Shown: piece after piece, positions 1 through 7,930 of the stretch
Position numbering within the stretch: position 1 is the first letter of the stretch
Layout: every line of letters starts with the position of its first letter
Source: Streptomyces sp. BHT-5-2
GTDB taxonomy: Bacteria; Actinomycetota; Actinomycetes; Streptomycetales; Streptomycetaceae
DNA: 64,000 nt
Direction: 5' to 3'
Assembly (NCBI RefSeq): GCF_019774615.1
Contig: NZ_CP081497.1
Span: 744,001-808,000, forward strand
Notes under the pieces: generated by a model
Told to the model about the DNA's origin: nothing
What the model saw: only the letters and a program-made list of their open reading frames with translations
Database searches by the model: none
Position numbers and translations under genes: made by a program

Positions 1-39
1 GAAAAGTCCGCGTTCCCCGGATCCGCAAGGAGACGTTCC

Positions 40-1398
40 ATGCACAGACCCTCCCGCCGTCGCGTCGTGGCCGCCACCGCCCTGGTTGCCGCCACGGCGG
101 CCGCCGCGGCCGTGACCACCACGGCCGGGGCCTCCGACACCAGGCAGCAGGCCCAGCACGCCATCAAGGGCGGCAAGGCCAAGAACGTCATCCTGCTGAT
201 CGGTGACGGTATGGGGGACTCCGAGATCACGCTCGCCCGCGACTACGTGGTCGGCGCCAACGGCCGCCTGAACATGGACGCCTTCCCGCTCACCGGCTCC
301 TACACGACCTACGCGGTCCACGCCGACGGCACACCGGACTACGTGACCGACTCCGCCGCCAGCGGATCGGGCTGGGCGACCGGGAGGAAGACGGTGAACG
401 GCCGGATATCCAAGACCCCGGACACCGACAAGGCCGTCCCCACCATCCTCGAACTGGCCCAGAAGAACGGCTACGCCACCGGCAGCGTCACCACCGCCGA
501 ACTCACCGACGCCACCCCCGCGGTGCTCGCCTCGCACGCCACCGACCGCTCCTGCCAGGGCCCCGGCGACATGGCCAAGTGCCCGAGCGACACCATCGCC
601 AAGGGCGGTCCCGGTTCGATCGCCGAGCAGTCCGTCAACCACAAGGTGGACGTCCTCTTCGGCGGTGGCAGGCAGCGCTTCGACCAGAAGATCACCGAGG
701 GGCCGTACCGCGGGCTGACCGTCACCGAGCAGGCCCGGAAGCTGGGCTACCAGGTCGTCACCGACGGCGCCGGTATGAAGGGCGTCAAGGCGGGCAAGCC
801 GGTGCTCGGCCTGTTCGCGCCGGGCAACGTGCCGACCGAGTGGACCGGCAGGCCGGCGGCGGTCGGCGGCACCGACCCGCAGCGGTGTGTGACCGCCAAC
901 TCCGCCCGCCCGTCGGCCACTCCGAGCCTGGCCGACTCGGCCGCCAAGGCGATCCAGCTGCTGGAGGCCAAGCAGCAGCACGCCAAGAAGGGCTTCTTCC
1001 TCCAGATCGAGGGCGCGTCGATCGACAAGCAGGACCACGCGGCCGACCCCTGCGGCCAGATCGGCGAGACGGCCGCCTTCGACCGTGCGGTGAAGGTGGC
1101 CCGCGACTACGCCGCCAAGCACCCGGACACGCTCGTGGTGACCACCGCCGACCACGGCCACACCAGCCAGATCGTGCCCCTGGAGGCCACCCCGCCCGGC
1201 CTGTCCTCGACGCTGGTCACCAACGAGGGCCAGCGGCTGAAGGTCAACTACTCGACCAACACCCCGGGCAAGTCGCAGGAGCACACCGGCACCCAGGTGC
1301 GGATCGCCGCCCAGGGCCCGCAGGCGTACCGGGTCCTCGGCGTGACCAACCAGACCGACCTGTTCACCACCATCCGCTCGGCACTGGGCCTGCGGTGA
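40..1398 (+). CDS. Secreted alkaline phosphatase (PhoA family)
   Basis: Hydrolyses phosphate monoesters outside the cell. The 452-residue protein opens with a basic twin-arginine-like stretch (SRRRVV) and an Ala-rich hydrophobic segment to about residue 31, so export is likely, probably by Tat. The metal-binding IGDGMGDSE (Asp56) and the nucleophile motif DSAAS (Ser105) are present, and TADHGHTSQ near the C-terminus supplies metal-ligand histidines. Length fits the family. The ATG is preceded by AAGGAG at a good distance. Only 39 bases lie upstream in the window, so a PHO box cannot be judged. The gene stands alone and is followed by a strong hairpin. Confidence 0.93.
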   Translation: MHRPSRRRVVAATALVAATAAAAAVTTTAGASDTRQQAQHAIKGGKAKNVILLIGDGMGDSEITLARDYVVGANGRLNMDAFPLTGSYTTYAVHADGTPDYVTDSAASGSGWATGRKTVNGRISKTPDTDKAVPTILELAQKNGYATGSVTTAELTDATPAVLASHATDRSCQGPGDMAKCPSDTIAKGGPGSIAEQSVNHKVDVLFGGGRQRFDQKITEGPYRGLTVTEQARKLGYQVVTDGAGMKGVKAGKPVLGLFAPGNVPTEWTGRPAAVGGTDPQRCVTANSARPSATPSLADSAAKAIQLLEAKQQHAKKGFFLQIEGASIDKQDHAADPCGQIGETAAFDRAVKVARDYAAKHPDTLVVTTADHGHTSQIVPLEATPPGLSSTLVTNEGQRLKVNYSTNTPGKSQEHTGTQVRIAAQGPQAYRVLGVTNQTDLFTTIRSALGLR

Positions 1399-1470
1399 GC
1401 GTTGCGGTGATGTCGCGCTGACGCGACGGTGGGCTGGCGGTGACGGAGCGTCAGTCCGCGTCGGCTCGCG

Positions 1471-1500
1471 TGGGCTCGCATGGGGTCGCATGGGGTCGCA
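1471..1500. repeat. Short tandem repeat, three 10-bp units
   Basis: Three head-to-tail units of TGGGSTCGCA lie just after the alkaline phosphatase gene; the first has C and the other two have G at the variable position. A weaker fourth copy (TCGGCTCGCG) precedes them at 1461-1470. No function is evident; it may be replication slippage. Confidence 0.7.
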
Positions 1501-1501
1501 T

Positions 1502-1536
1502 GGTGAGGGGAGGCCGTCGCCCGGCCTCCCCTCACC
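1502..1536. terminator. Stem-loop terminator after alkaline phosphatase
   Basis: A perfect 15-bp stem (1502-1516 with 1522-1536) closes a 5-base loop. The arm reads GGTGAGGGGAGGCCG. There is no T-run, which is normal for streptomycete terminators. Confidence 0.75.
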
Positions 1537-1670
1537 CGTGGCCGCGGACGTACGTTTGGGCGGCCCTTCGCCGGACGAGAATTCCCCTCGCGGAGTCACG
1601 CCCACCCTCCGCGCCACGCCCCACACACGTCGCCCGCACCGCCCGTTCGTCACCGCCGCGGAGGTCCCCA

Positions 1671-2363
1671 GTGCGCCGTCCCACCGTGCCAGTCCTGTCA
1701 GCGCTGTTGACCGTCGTGGCGGCGAGCGCGCCGGCCGCGGCCGTGCCGGAGCGGGCGCCGGCCGCCGCCGACCGCCCGGTGATCTTCGTACACGGCCGCA
1801 ACGCCGGCCCCGGTGTCTGGGACAGCATGATCAGCCGGTTCACCGCGGCCGGAAGGCCCGCGGGCCGGCTCTTCGCCTGGGACTACGACACCGCACAGTC
1901 CGCCAACGAGACCCTCGCCCCGCAGTTCCAGGCATACGTCGACGAGGTGCTGCGCCGGACCGGCGCATCGCAGGTGGACATCGTCGCTCACAGCCTCGGC
2001 AGCCTCACCACCCGCTGGTACGTCAAGTTCGGCTCCGGCGCGACCAAGGTCCACCACTGGGTGTCCCTGGCCGGCCCCAACCACGGCACGCAACTTGCCT
2101 GGCTCTGCGCCCCGTACGACCAGGGATGCCGGGACATGACAACGGGCTCCTATGTCGTGACCAGGCTCAACGAGGGGACGGAGACGCCCGGCCCGGTCCA
2201 CTACACCACCGTCCACTCGCGCTGCGACGAGCAGATCGCGCCCGTGACCAGTACGGCACTGGCCGGGGCCGACAACATCGAGGCGCCGTGCCTGAAGCAC
2301 AACGAGCTGCTGACGGACGAGACGGTGGCGACGGAGGTGCGGACGGCGCTGGACTCCGACTGA
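1671..2363 (+). CDS. Secreted lipase/esterase, lipase class 2 type
   Basis: An exported alpha/beta-hydrolase of about 230 residues, likely hydrolysing acyl esters. The GTG start is chosen because GAGG lies 6 bases upstream and the protein then begins with a classic signal peptide ending in Ala-rich sequence near residue 25. A longer in-frame ATG frame from 1440 would put Arg/Pro-rich filler before the signal. VIFVHGRN is the oxyanion-hole strand. AHSLG holds the nucleophilic Ser, with Ala replacing the first Gly as in Bacillus subtilis LipA. Cysteines at CAPYDQGC and RCDEQ..PCLKH probably form disulfides. No neighbour suggests an operon; the next gene converges on it. Confidence 0.85.
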   Translation: MRRPTVPVLSALLTVVAASAPAAAVPERAPAAADRPVIFVHGRNAGPGVWDSMISRFTAAGRPAGRLFAWDYDTAQSANETLAPQFQAYVDEVLRRTGASQVDIVAHSLGSLTTRWYVKFGSGATKVHHWVSLAGPNHGTQLAWLCAPYDQGCRDMTTGSYVVTRLNEGTETPGPVHYTTVHSRCDEQIAPVTSTALAGADNIEAPCLKHNELLTDETVATEVRTALDSD

Positions 2364-2388
2364 TGGCGTGAGCCCTCTGGTTGCGGAA

Positions 2389-3246
2389 TCAGCCCGCCGC
2401 CCGACCCGGTGGCATCCGCTCCAGCGCCTCCCAACTGACGTCCCGCTCCCGTACGGCGGCCTCCGCGCGGCCGCCGCCGCGCACGCCGAACAGCCGCTTG
2501 GCGAAGAGCAGATAGATCACCACCGCGAGGTTGATGACCAGGGTGAGGACCTTGGTGACCGTCACCCGGGACAGCAACTCGTAGACTTCCGGGGCGAGCA
2601 GCACGGTGGTGGCGACGAACGTGAGGTACTCCGCCCACCGCCTGGCGAACCACAGCCCGATCGCCTCTACGCCCTCCAGCACTGCGTAGCCGGCGATCAC
2701 CAGCCCGATCAGCCACAACGTCGAGGAGCGCACCGCGAACGCCTTGGCCACCTCGCCGAGCAGCCCGCCGTGGGAGACGCCGCCGGTCCCGCCCACACCG
2801 TTCTGCAACAGATCCATGAACCGGTAGAACGGCGCCTGGAGGCTGGCACGCTTGTCCGCGAAGACGAAGATGCCGGTCGCCAGTGCCCCGAGCACCACGA
2901 AGTGCAGCAGCCGGTCGAGCGCGATCAGGCGCAGCACATAGCGGTCGCGCAGCGGCTTGCCGCGCAGGGGGAGAGCGATCTCGTGCCGGTCCGGCGGGTA
3001 CGGACGGTCGGTCGGTGTCTGCCCGGTCACCGGTACCCAGGCATCGCACCGCAGACAGCGGTGCCAGCGCAGTCCGTCCCGGTCCTCCCGGACCAGCAAG
3101 CCGTCGCCGGGCCGTACCCGTTGCGCCCCCACGCCTTCGAGGCGGTGACCGTGCAGTGCGCAGCTCAGCAGCTCGTAGCGCAACCGCCGCTTGTCGCCGC
3201 CCGTTCCGGGCACCGGTGCCGGCGCGTTGCGGTTCTCCTCCGCCAT
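2389..3246 (-). CDS. DUF2127 family membrane protein
   Basis: A 285-residue integral membrane protein of unknown function. The N-terminal third is soluble and holds a CLRC pair plus other Cys/His residues (CALHGH, HRCLRCDAWVP) that may bind a metal. Three or four hydrophobic segments follow (for example ALATGIFVF, LWLIGLVIAGYAVLEG, VINLAVVIYLLF), in the pattern of DUF2127 proteins. The gene ends 25 bases from the convergent lipase. An ATG start is used with a weak upstream AG-rich signal. Confidence 0.75.
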   Translation of the reverse strand: MAEENRNAPAPVPGTGGDKRRLRYELLSCALHGHRLEGVGAQRVRPGDGLLVREDRDGLRWHRCLRCDAWVPVTGQTPTDRPYPPDRHEIALPLRGKPLRDRYVLRLIALDRLLHFVVLGALATGIFVFADKRASLQAPFYRFMDLLQNGVGGTGGVSHGGLLGEVAKAFAVRSSTLWLIGLVIAGYAVLEGVEAIGLWFARRWAEYLTFVATTVLLAPEVYELLSRVTVTKVLTLVINLAVVIYLLFAKRLFGVRGGGRAEAAVRERDVSWEALERMPPGRAAG

Positions 3247-3430
3247 GCGTTCCTCCGTCGTGACCGGGGGCCTGCTCCTGCGGGTGCCTGCGGTGGGAAC
3301 CGCATGGCGTGCCCGGGGCCAGTTTCCGCCACGGTGGCCGGCGATCCGGGGAACGGCACGGAAGCGGCGCGTACGGCCGGAACGTATCGCTTACGCTGGA
3401 ACGATCGAACTGCGGATGGAGGATGACCAC

Positions 3431-3616
3431 ATGAAAGCCGAACTCGGCCGCCTGATGTCCCGCATCGCCGGCTTCGTCCTGCACGGGCGACGCCCCCGGC
3501 TCGACCACCCCGACGCCCACCGCGCCGCCCGGGCCAACCAGCACGCGGGCCTCATCGACCACTACCGGCCCTCCGCCCCCGCCACCGGCCCCACCTTCGG
3601 TGGCAATGGACTCTAG
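3431..3616 (+). CDS. Small hypothetical protein
   Basis: A 61-residue basic ORF starting MKAELGRLMSRIAGF, divergent from the DUF2127 gene. GGAGG lies about ten bases before the ATG, and codon positions have the GC bias of real genes here. The first 20 residues could form an amphipathic helix; the rest is rich in His, Arg and Pro. No family recognised. Confidence 0.5.
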   Translation: MKAELGRLMSRIAGFVLHGRRPRLDHPDAHRAARANQHAGLIDHYRPSAPATGPTFGGNGL

Positions 3617-3704
3617 GACACGCCGCCCCGGCCGGACCACAGTCTGAAATCAAGTCAACTGGGCATGGTCTGCGGAGAGTTGAGGTGAGGGTCGGCCGGT
3701 CTCG

Positions 3705-4403
3705 TCAGGTGTCCGGCGTCAGATGGTATTCGACGGCGCGTCGGGTCGTCGGGGCGAAGCCGAGCGAGAGGAGAGCCGTCTCGAAGGTGTCGTCCCCGGG
3801 CGCCAGGCAGGTCTCCGCTGCCCGGATTCCCGGGGATTCGGTCGTCACCCGACGCAACGCCAACGACATGAGTGCCGCCAGTGCGTCGGCGGTCCCTTCC
3901 TCCTGTCGGTCGTGCACCAGCACCGCCCGGTCGCCGTCCACCTCCACATCGCACCAGGCATCACCCATGCTCACCCGGAACGGGGCACCCCCGGCCGCCG
4001 ATGACTTGCGCCCCCGGCTGTCAGGTGCGGGCTCCGGCGCCGTCGGCAACTCCCTCCGCCACCAGCGATGGACCTCGTCCCCGGCGGTCGCTCCCAACCG
4101 TTCCAGGGCGGCAGCGGCGGTCAGGGACAGCTCGCCGGTCTCCTCGACCCAACGAAGCGTGCGGCCACCGGCGTCCCGCACCACCGACGCCGCTGCCTCC
4201 ACCAAGGGCACCCGAGCCTCCGCGGACCCCTCGGCCACCCCCACGAACCGGAGATCGGGATCGTCCGCGCCCAAGTCCAGTACCGCGAGCGAGCCGACGA
4301 CCGAGCCCGCCTGCCGCGCCACCGCGACCGCGCACGTCCGGTCGTCGGACCACAACTCGTGAGCTGTGCCGCGATCCCGATGGACCTGTACAGAAACCGA
4401 CAT
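3705..4403 (-). CDS. Hypothetical protein, possibly GNAT-like
   Basis: A 232-residue soluble protein without signal or membrane segment. The N-terminal half (VVGSLAVLDLG...LRFVGV, then a helix and ...LRWVEETGELS...ALERLGA) has the strand-helix order of an acetyltransferase fold, but I see no clear acetyl-CoA loop, so this is only a suggestion. There is no Shine-Dalgarno before the ATG. A TACT-like -10 sits about 9 bases upstream, so the transcript may be leaderless. Confidence 0.6.
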   Translation of the reverse strand: MSVSVQVHRDRGTAHELWSDDRTCAVAVARQAGSVVGSLAVLDLGADDPDLRFVGVAEGSAEARVPLVEAAASVVRDAGGRTLRWVEETGELSLTAAAALERLGATAGDEVHRWWRRELPTAPEPAPDSRGRKSSAAGGAPFRVSMGDAWCDVEVDGDRAVLVHDRQEEGTADALAALMSLALRRVTTESPGIRAAETCLAPGDDTFETALLSLGFAPTTRRAVEYHLTPDT

Positions 4404-4448
4404 AGCGAGAGTATTTCACTTGCGGGTGTGTGGGGATCCCCTGGTCCG

Positions 4449-4859
4449 TCAGCGGACCGTGACGGTCACGGGGCGGGAGATCGAGCGCGTCCTGGGGTGC
4501 TTGTCCTGGGGGGATCGGCCTTCGAGGAGCAGCGCGCGCAGTTGGAGGTGGCCGCGCTGCTTGGCGCGCAGGGTGGCGTTGACGGCGCCCCCGGCGTGGC
4601 GGGCGGGCTTGGAGCACGCCACGTTGTGCCAGGCAGTGGCCGCCCAACGCTGTTGTACGCAGACCCTGTTGAACGTGGAGTTGTCGTCGCTCGCCCTGGC
4701 GGTTGCGCGGACGAGTCCGCCCTGGCCGACCGAGTGCGGGCCGGCGGCGAAGGAGAGCGAGGACTTGGCCGAGGCCGGCGCGGTGGCGGCACCCCATGAG
4801 GCGACCGCCAGGGCGCCGATGAGGGCGGAGTGAAGGGTGCGGCGGGGGTGACTGGTCAT
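4449..4859 (-). CDS. Secreted hypothetical protein
   Basis: 136 residues: a typical signal peptide (MTSHPRRTLHSALIGALAV...APASAKS), then a mature domain of about 105 residues with two Cys (RVCVQQ, VACSK) that could form one disulfide. The internal ATG was preferred over an in-frame start at 4922 because GGAGGA lies 7 bases upstream and the signal peptide begins directly. Family not recognised. Confidence 0.7.
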   Translation of the reverse strand: MTSHPRRTLHSALIGALAVASWGAATAPASAKSSLSFAAGPHSVGQGGLVRATARASDDNSTFNRVCVQQRWAATAWHNVACSKPARHAGGAVNATLRAKQRGHLQLRALLLEGRSPQDKHPRTRSISRPVTVTVR

Positions 4860-5015
4860 CCTTTTCTCCTCCATGGCCTGTCCGACGGTGTGGGCATTCG
4901 ACGCGGCGGGAAGCCGCCGCACCGTGCGCCTACCCGGCTGATCACGTCACCTTACGTCTGCTTTACGCTGCCGATGACAGTTTTTGGTCATTTCTTGGGC
5001 AAGTGGGTGTACTGA

Positions 5016-5318
5016 GTGAAGATGGCTCGCGTTTCGGCCGTTGTCGCGGCCGCTGCGATAGCACCGGCCGTTCTGTTCTCCTCGCCGGCGGCTGCCGCCG
5101 ACCGCGGCGCCGGAGTCGGGGAAGTCGGCCGGGCAGGGTGACGCGGCCGCCGACCAGGACCGGATGGCCATCCTGAGGATCCTCGCGGACAAGAACATCG
5201 GCAAGGGGCTGTACCGCGAGGCCCAGCTGGCGCTCGACGGTGGCCCGGAGGCCGTGCGCCACTTCCTGGAGGTCGGCCTGTGGCCGCCGCCCGCCGCCGT
5301 ACCTCGGCCGGCCACTGA
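5016..5318 (+). pseudogene. Broken ALF-repeat secreted protein gene
   Basis: From GTG 5016 (or ATG 5022) a clear signal peptide is read (MARVSAVVAAAAIAPAVLF...AAAAD), but the frame hits a stop at 5139. Moving one base forward at about 5100 restores a plausible continuation: TAAPESGKSAGQGDAAADQ, then DRMAILRILADKNIGKGLY and REAQLALDGGPEAVRHFLE. The last part matches the short ALF repeat of streptomycete secreted proteins. Similarity ends at GLW near 5283, after one repeat, and the sequence runs out into Pro-rich noise. This is therefore a frameshifted, truncated remnant; intact members usually carry several repeats. Confidence 0.7.
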
Positions 5319-5405
5319 CGCACCGTCCGGGCCCTCCTCGCACCACCCGGTCGGTGAGGGCCCGCACAGTACGCGCCACGTGGCCGGCAGGGCGCCGGTG
5401 CCGGG

Positions 5406-7643
5406 TCAGCCCGCCAGCGCGGTCAGGCTCCGCGGCAGCGTCCCCGTGTGGAGCACGCCCAGTCGCTGCGTCGCCCGCGTGAGCGCGACATACAGATCGC
5501 TCGCCCCGAACTCCCCAGGTTCGGCCACCAGCACCGTGTCGAACTCCAGCCCCTTGGCCTGGCGCGGGTCCAGTATCACCACCGGGTTGGTGAGGTCGGG
5601 GGCCGGGCCGGCGGAGGCCGTCGGGAGGGCGGCCGCCAGGGCGGCACAGCGCTCACGCGGGGCGATCACGGCGAGCCGGCCCCCGTGGTCGCCTTCCGCT
5701 TCGCGGGCCACGGCTTGGGCGACGGCCGCCGGCAGGTCGTCGGTGCGCCGGGCCCACGGGTGGACGCCGGTCGAACGGATCGACTTCGGCGGCACGAACG
5801 ACGGGTCGAGGGACCGGGGGATCTCCGCCGCGGCCTCCATGATCTCCGTCGGCGTACGGTAGTTGACGCCCAGTCGGACGTGTTCCCAGCGTTCGCCGAC
5901 GTGCGGCGTCAGGATGCTCTCCCAGGCACCGCAGCCACCCGGTTCCGAGGTCTGCGCGGGGTCGCCGACCAGGGTCATGGAACGGGTCGGGCAACGGCGC
6001 ATCAGCAGCCGCCACAGCATCGGCGAGAGCTCCTGCGCCTCGTCGACGATGATGTGGCCGAAGGCCCAGGTGCGGTCCGCCGCGGCGCGTTCGGCGGCGG
6101 TGCGGTGGTCGGCCTCCTCCTGACGTTCGGCGAGCCGGTCGGCGTCGATCAGGTCGTGCGCGGCCAGCACCTCGGAGTCCTCGTCGTCCCGGTCCTCGAA
6201 CTCCTGGGTGCGCGAACCGTAGGAGAGGTCCAGCACGCCCTGTGCGTAGGCGATGAGTTCCTGGCGTTCGGCCTCGGCGGCGGCCCGCACGGCCGAGTCG
6301 TCCTCGCCGAGGAGTTCGGCGGCCTCGTCCAGCAGCGCGACGTCCGCCGGGGTCCAGGCACCGCCGGTGCGGCGGATCGCGGCCGCGTCGGCGTCGGGCA
6401 GATGGACCGGCTCGGCGAGGAAGTCGGCGACCAGCTGCTGCGCGGTGAGGGACGGCCACAGCTCCTCGATGGCGCCGTGCACCGCGCCGCTGGTGGCGAT
6501 GGCCTTGCCCAACTGGGCGATGTCGTCCGGGCCGAGGAGGTTGGGGCCGCCGTAGGGGTCGGCGCCGATCCGCTCGGCGAGTTGTGCGGTGAGTGCGTCG
6601 ATCACGTGGAAGGCGAAGTGCGGGCGCGCGAGGTTGTGCGGCAGCAGGGTGGCCCGGGCCTGCCGGCGGGCCTCCGCCGCGATCGTCGCGTCCAGATGCA
6701 GTTCGCCGTCCTCGTGGTCGATGACGAGGACCGGGTCGGGGAGGGACTGTTGGTCGGTCACGGACCGCGCGAGGGCGTCGGCCATCGCCGCGCCGCCCTT
6801 GACCTCGGCCGCGCGGGGCGTGTCGGTGCCGGTGGCGGTCACGCCGGGGAACAGCTCCCCGGGCGTCGCCAGCAGCACACCGGTCTCGCCGAGCGAGGGC
6901 AGCACCTGGCCGATGTAGCCGAGGAACGCCGGGTTGGGTCCGACGATCAGCACCGCGCGCCGGGCGAGCTGCGCGCGGTGTGCGTACAGCAGATACGCGG
7001 CCCGGTGCAGCGCCACGACGGTCTTGCCGGTGCCCGGACCGCCTTCGACGACGAGGACGCCGTCGTGCGGGGCGCGGATGATGCGGTCCTGGTCGGCCTG
7101 GATGGTCTGCACGATGTCGTGCATGCGGCCGGTGCGGGCCGCGTCCAGCGACGCCAGCAGGACGGCGTCCGCGTCGGCCCCTTCGTGTCCGGTGCGCTCG
7201 GAGTCGGCGAGGTCGAGGATCTCGTCGTGCAGCGCGGTGACCCGGCGGCCCTTGGTGGTCAGGTGGCGCCGGCGCCGCAGTCCCATCGGGGTGTGCCCGG
7301 TGGCGAGGTAGAAGGGGCGGGCGACGTCGGCCCGCCAATCGATGACCAGCGGAGTGCGGTCGGCGTCGTCGCGCCGGATGCCGATCCGGCCGATGTGGTG
7401 GTCGCGGCCGTCCCGGAAGGCCAGTCGGCCGAAGCACAGCCCGTGCTCCCCGGCTTCGAAGCCGGCCAGCAGTTCGGCCTGTTCGGCGACCAGCACATCC
7501 CGTTCCAGACGTGCCTGGAACGTGCCCCCGGCGTGCGGGAGGGCTTCGTCCATAGCCGACCGCGCCCCGGACCGCAGGGCGTCGAGGCGTTCGTGGAGCA
7601 GGTCCACGAATTCCTGCTCCTTACGCAATTCCTCGTTTGACAA
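5406..7643 (-). CDS. HelD/HelR-type UvrD-like ATPase
   Basis: A superfamily 1 helicase-like ATPase of the HelD group, which binds RNA polymerase, clears stalled complexes, and in the HelR branch protects the polymerase from rifamycins. With TTG 7643 as start (GGAG 7 bases upstream, N-terminus LSNEELRKEQEF) it has 745 residues, normal for the family. Walker A GGPGTGKT is at 201-208. Later come HIIVDEAQELSP (Walker B), TLVGDPAQT, and near the end KGLEFDTVLV and ALTRATQRL. The N-terminal coiled coil is the part that enters the polymerase secondary channel in known HelD proteins. A further TTG at 7733 is in frame but lacks a ribosome site. Whether this is HelD or HelR cannot be decided by eye. 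Confidence 0.87.
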   Translation of the reverse strand: MSNEELRKEQEFVDLLHERLDALRSGARSAMDEALPHAGGTFQARLERDVLVAEQAELLAGFEAGEHGLCFGRLAFRDGRDHHIGRIGIRRDDADRTPLVIDWRADVARPFYLATGHTPMGLRRRRHLTTKGRRVTALHDEILDLADSERTGHEGADADAVLLASLDAARTGRMHDIVQTIQADQDRIIRAPHDGVLVVEGGPGTGKTVVALHRAAYLLYAHRAQLARRAVLIVGPNPAFLGYIGQVLPSLGETGVLLATPGELFPGVTATGTDTPRAAEVKGGAAMADALARSVTDQQSLPDPVLVIDHEDGELHLDATIAAEARRQARATLLPHNLARPHFAFHVIDALTAQLAERIGADPYGGPNLLGPDDIAQLGKAIATSGAVHGAIEELWPSLTAQQLVADFLAEPVHLPDADAAAIRRTGGAWTPADVALLDEAAELLGEDDSAVRAAAEAERQELIAYAQGVLDLSYGSRTQEFEDRDDEDSEVLAAHDLIDADRLAERQEEADHRTAAERAAADRTWAFGHIIVDEAQELSPMLWRLLMRRCPTRSMTLVGDPAQTSEPGGCGAWESILTPHVGERWEHVRLGVNYRTPTEIMEAAAEIPRSLDPSFVPPKSIRSTGVHPWARRTDDLPAAVAQAVAREAEGDHGGRLAVIAPRERCAALAAALPTASAGPAPDLTNPVVILDPRQAKGLEFDTVLVAEPGEFGASDLYVALTRATQRLGVLHTGTLPRSLTALAG

Positions 7644-7665
7644 TTCAACTCCGCTCGAATATGCT
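7637..7665 (+). promoter_or_regulatory. Plus-strand sigma70-type promoter inside the helD start region
   Basis: TTGACA (7637-7642), a 17-base spacer and TATGCT (7660-7665) make a near-consensus promoter pointing away from the helicase gene. The -35 box abuts and runs into the helicase TTG codon. It would give a plus-strand RNA from about 7672. Confidence 0.5.
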
Positions 7666-7739
7666 GTGCAGCAGTGAGGGTTTGGGTTGCACTTTATGAA
7701 TGGCCCCTTGAGTCGCTTTCTCGGCACATGCAAACGCTC

Positions 7740-7770
7740 AATATACGTGGAGAAATCCCCCCACTGTCAA
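7740..7770 (-). promoter_or_regulatory. Probable promoter of the HelD-type gene
   Basis: On the minus strand, TTGACA (7770-7765) is followed after 19 bases by TATATT (7745-7740), or after 18 by GTATAT. The spacer contains an imperfect inverted repeat GTGGGG...CTCCAC that could be an operator. Transcription would start near 7733, giving a leader of about 90 bases. Confidence 0.5.
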
Positions 7771-7771
7771 T

Positions 7772-7808
7772 CCCCGATCGCATCGTATTGCGACGGGGTT
7801 TTTCTTTT
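7772..7808 (+). terminator. Intrinsic-type terminator on the plus strand
   Basis: CCCCG-A-TCGCA pairs with TGCGA-CGGGG (one bulged A, 6-base loop) and is followed at once by a T-rich run (TTTTTCTTTT). A U-tract terminator is unusual in this GC-rich sequence. Its orientation fits a plus-strand transcript, whereas both flanking genes are on the minus strand. Confidence 0.65.
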
Positions 7809-7930
7809 GCCCGATTCCCGGCTGCCCGGCTCCCGGTCGGTCTACCGGCTCCCCGGCCGGGCCGCCGGCGTCTGGCCGGCGACCGGGCCGTGCGGGAGCT
7901 CCCCCTCGTGCGAGGCGCTCGGGTGGCGGG

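Noticed and set aside
1440..1670. In-frame upstream extension of the lipase gene
   Set aside because: It would precede the signal peptide with Arg/Pro-rich filler and crosses the stem-loop at 1502-1536; the GTG at 1671 has a proper ribosome site.
7643..7780. Rifamycin-associated element in front of the HelR-type gene
   Set aside because: HelR genes are often preceded by such an element, but I could not match a palindrome of that kind with confidence.
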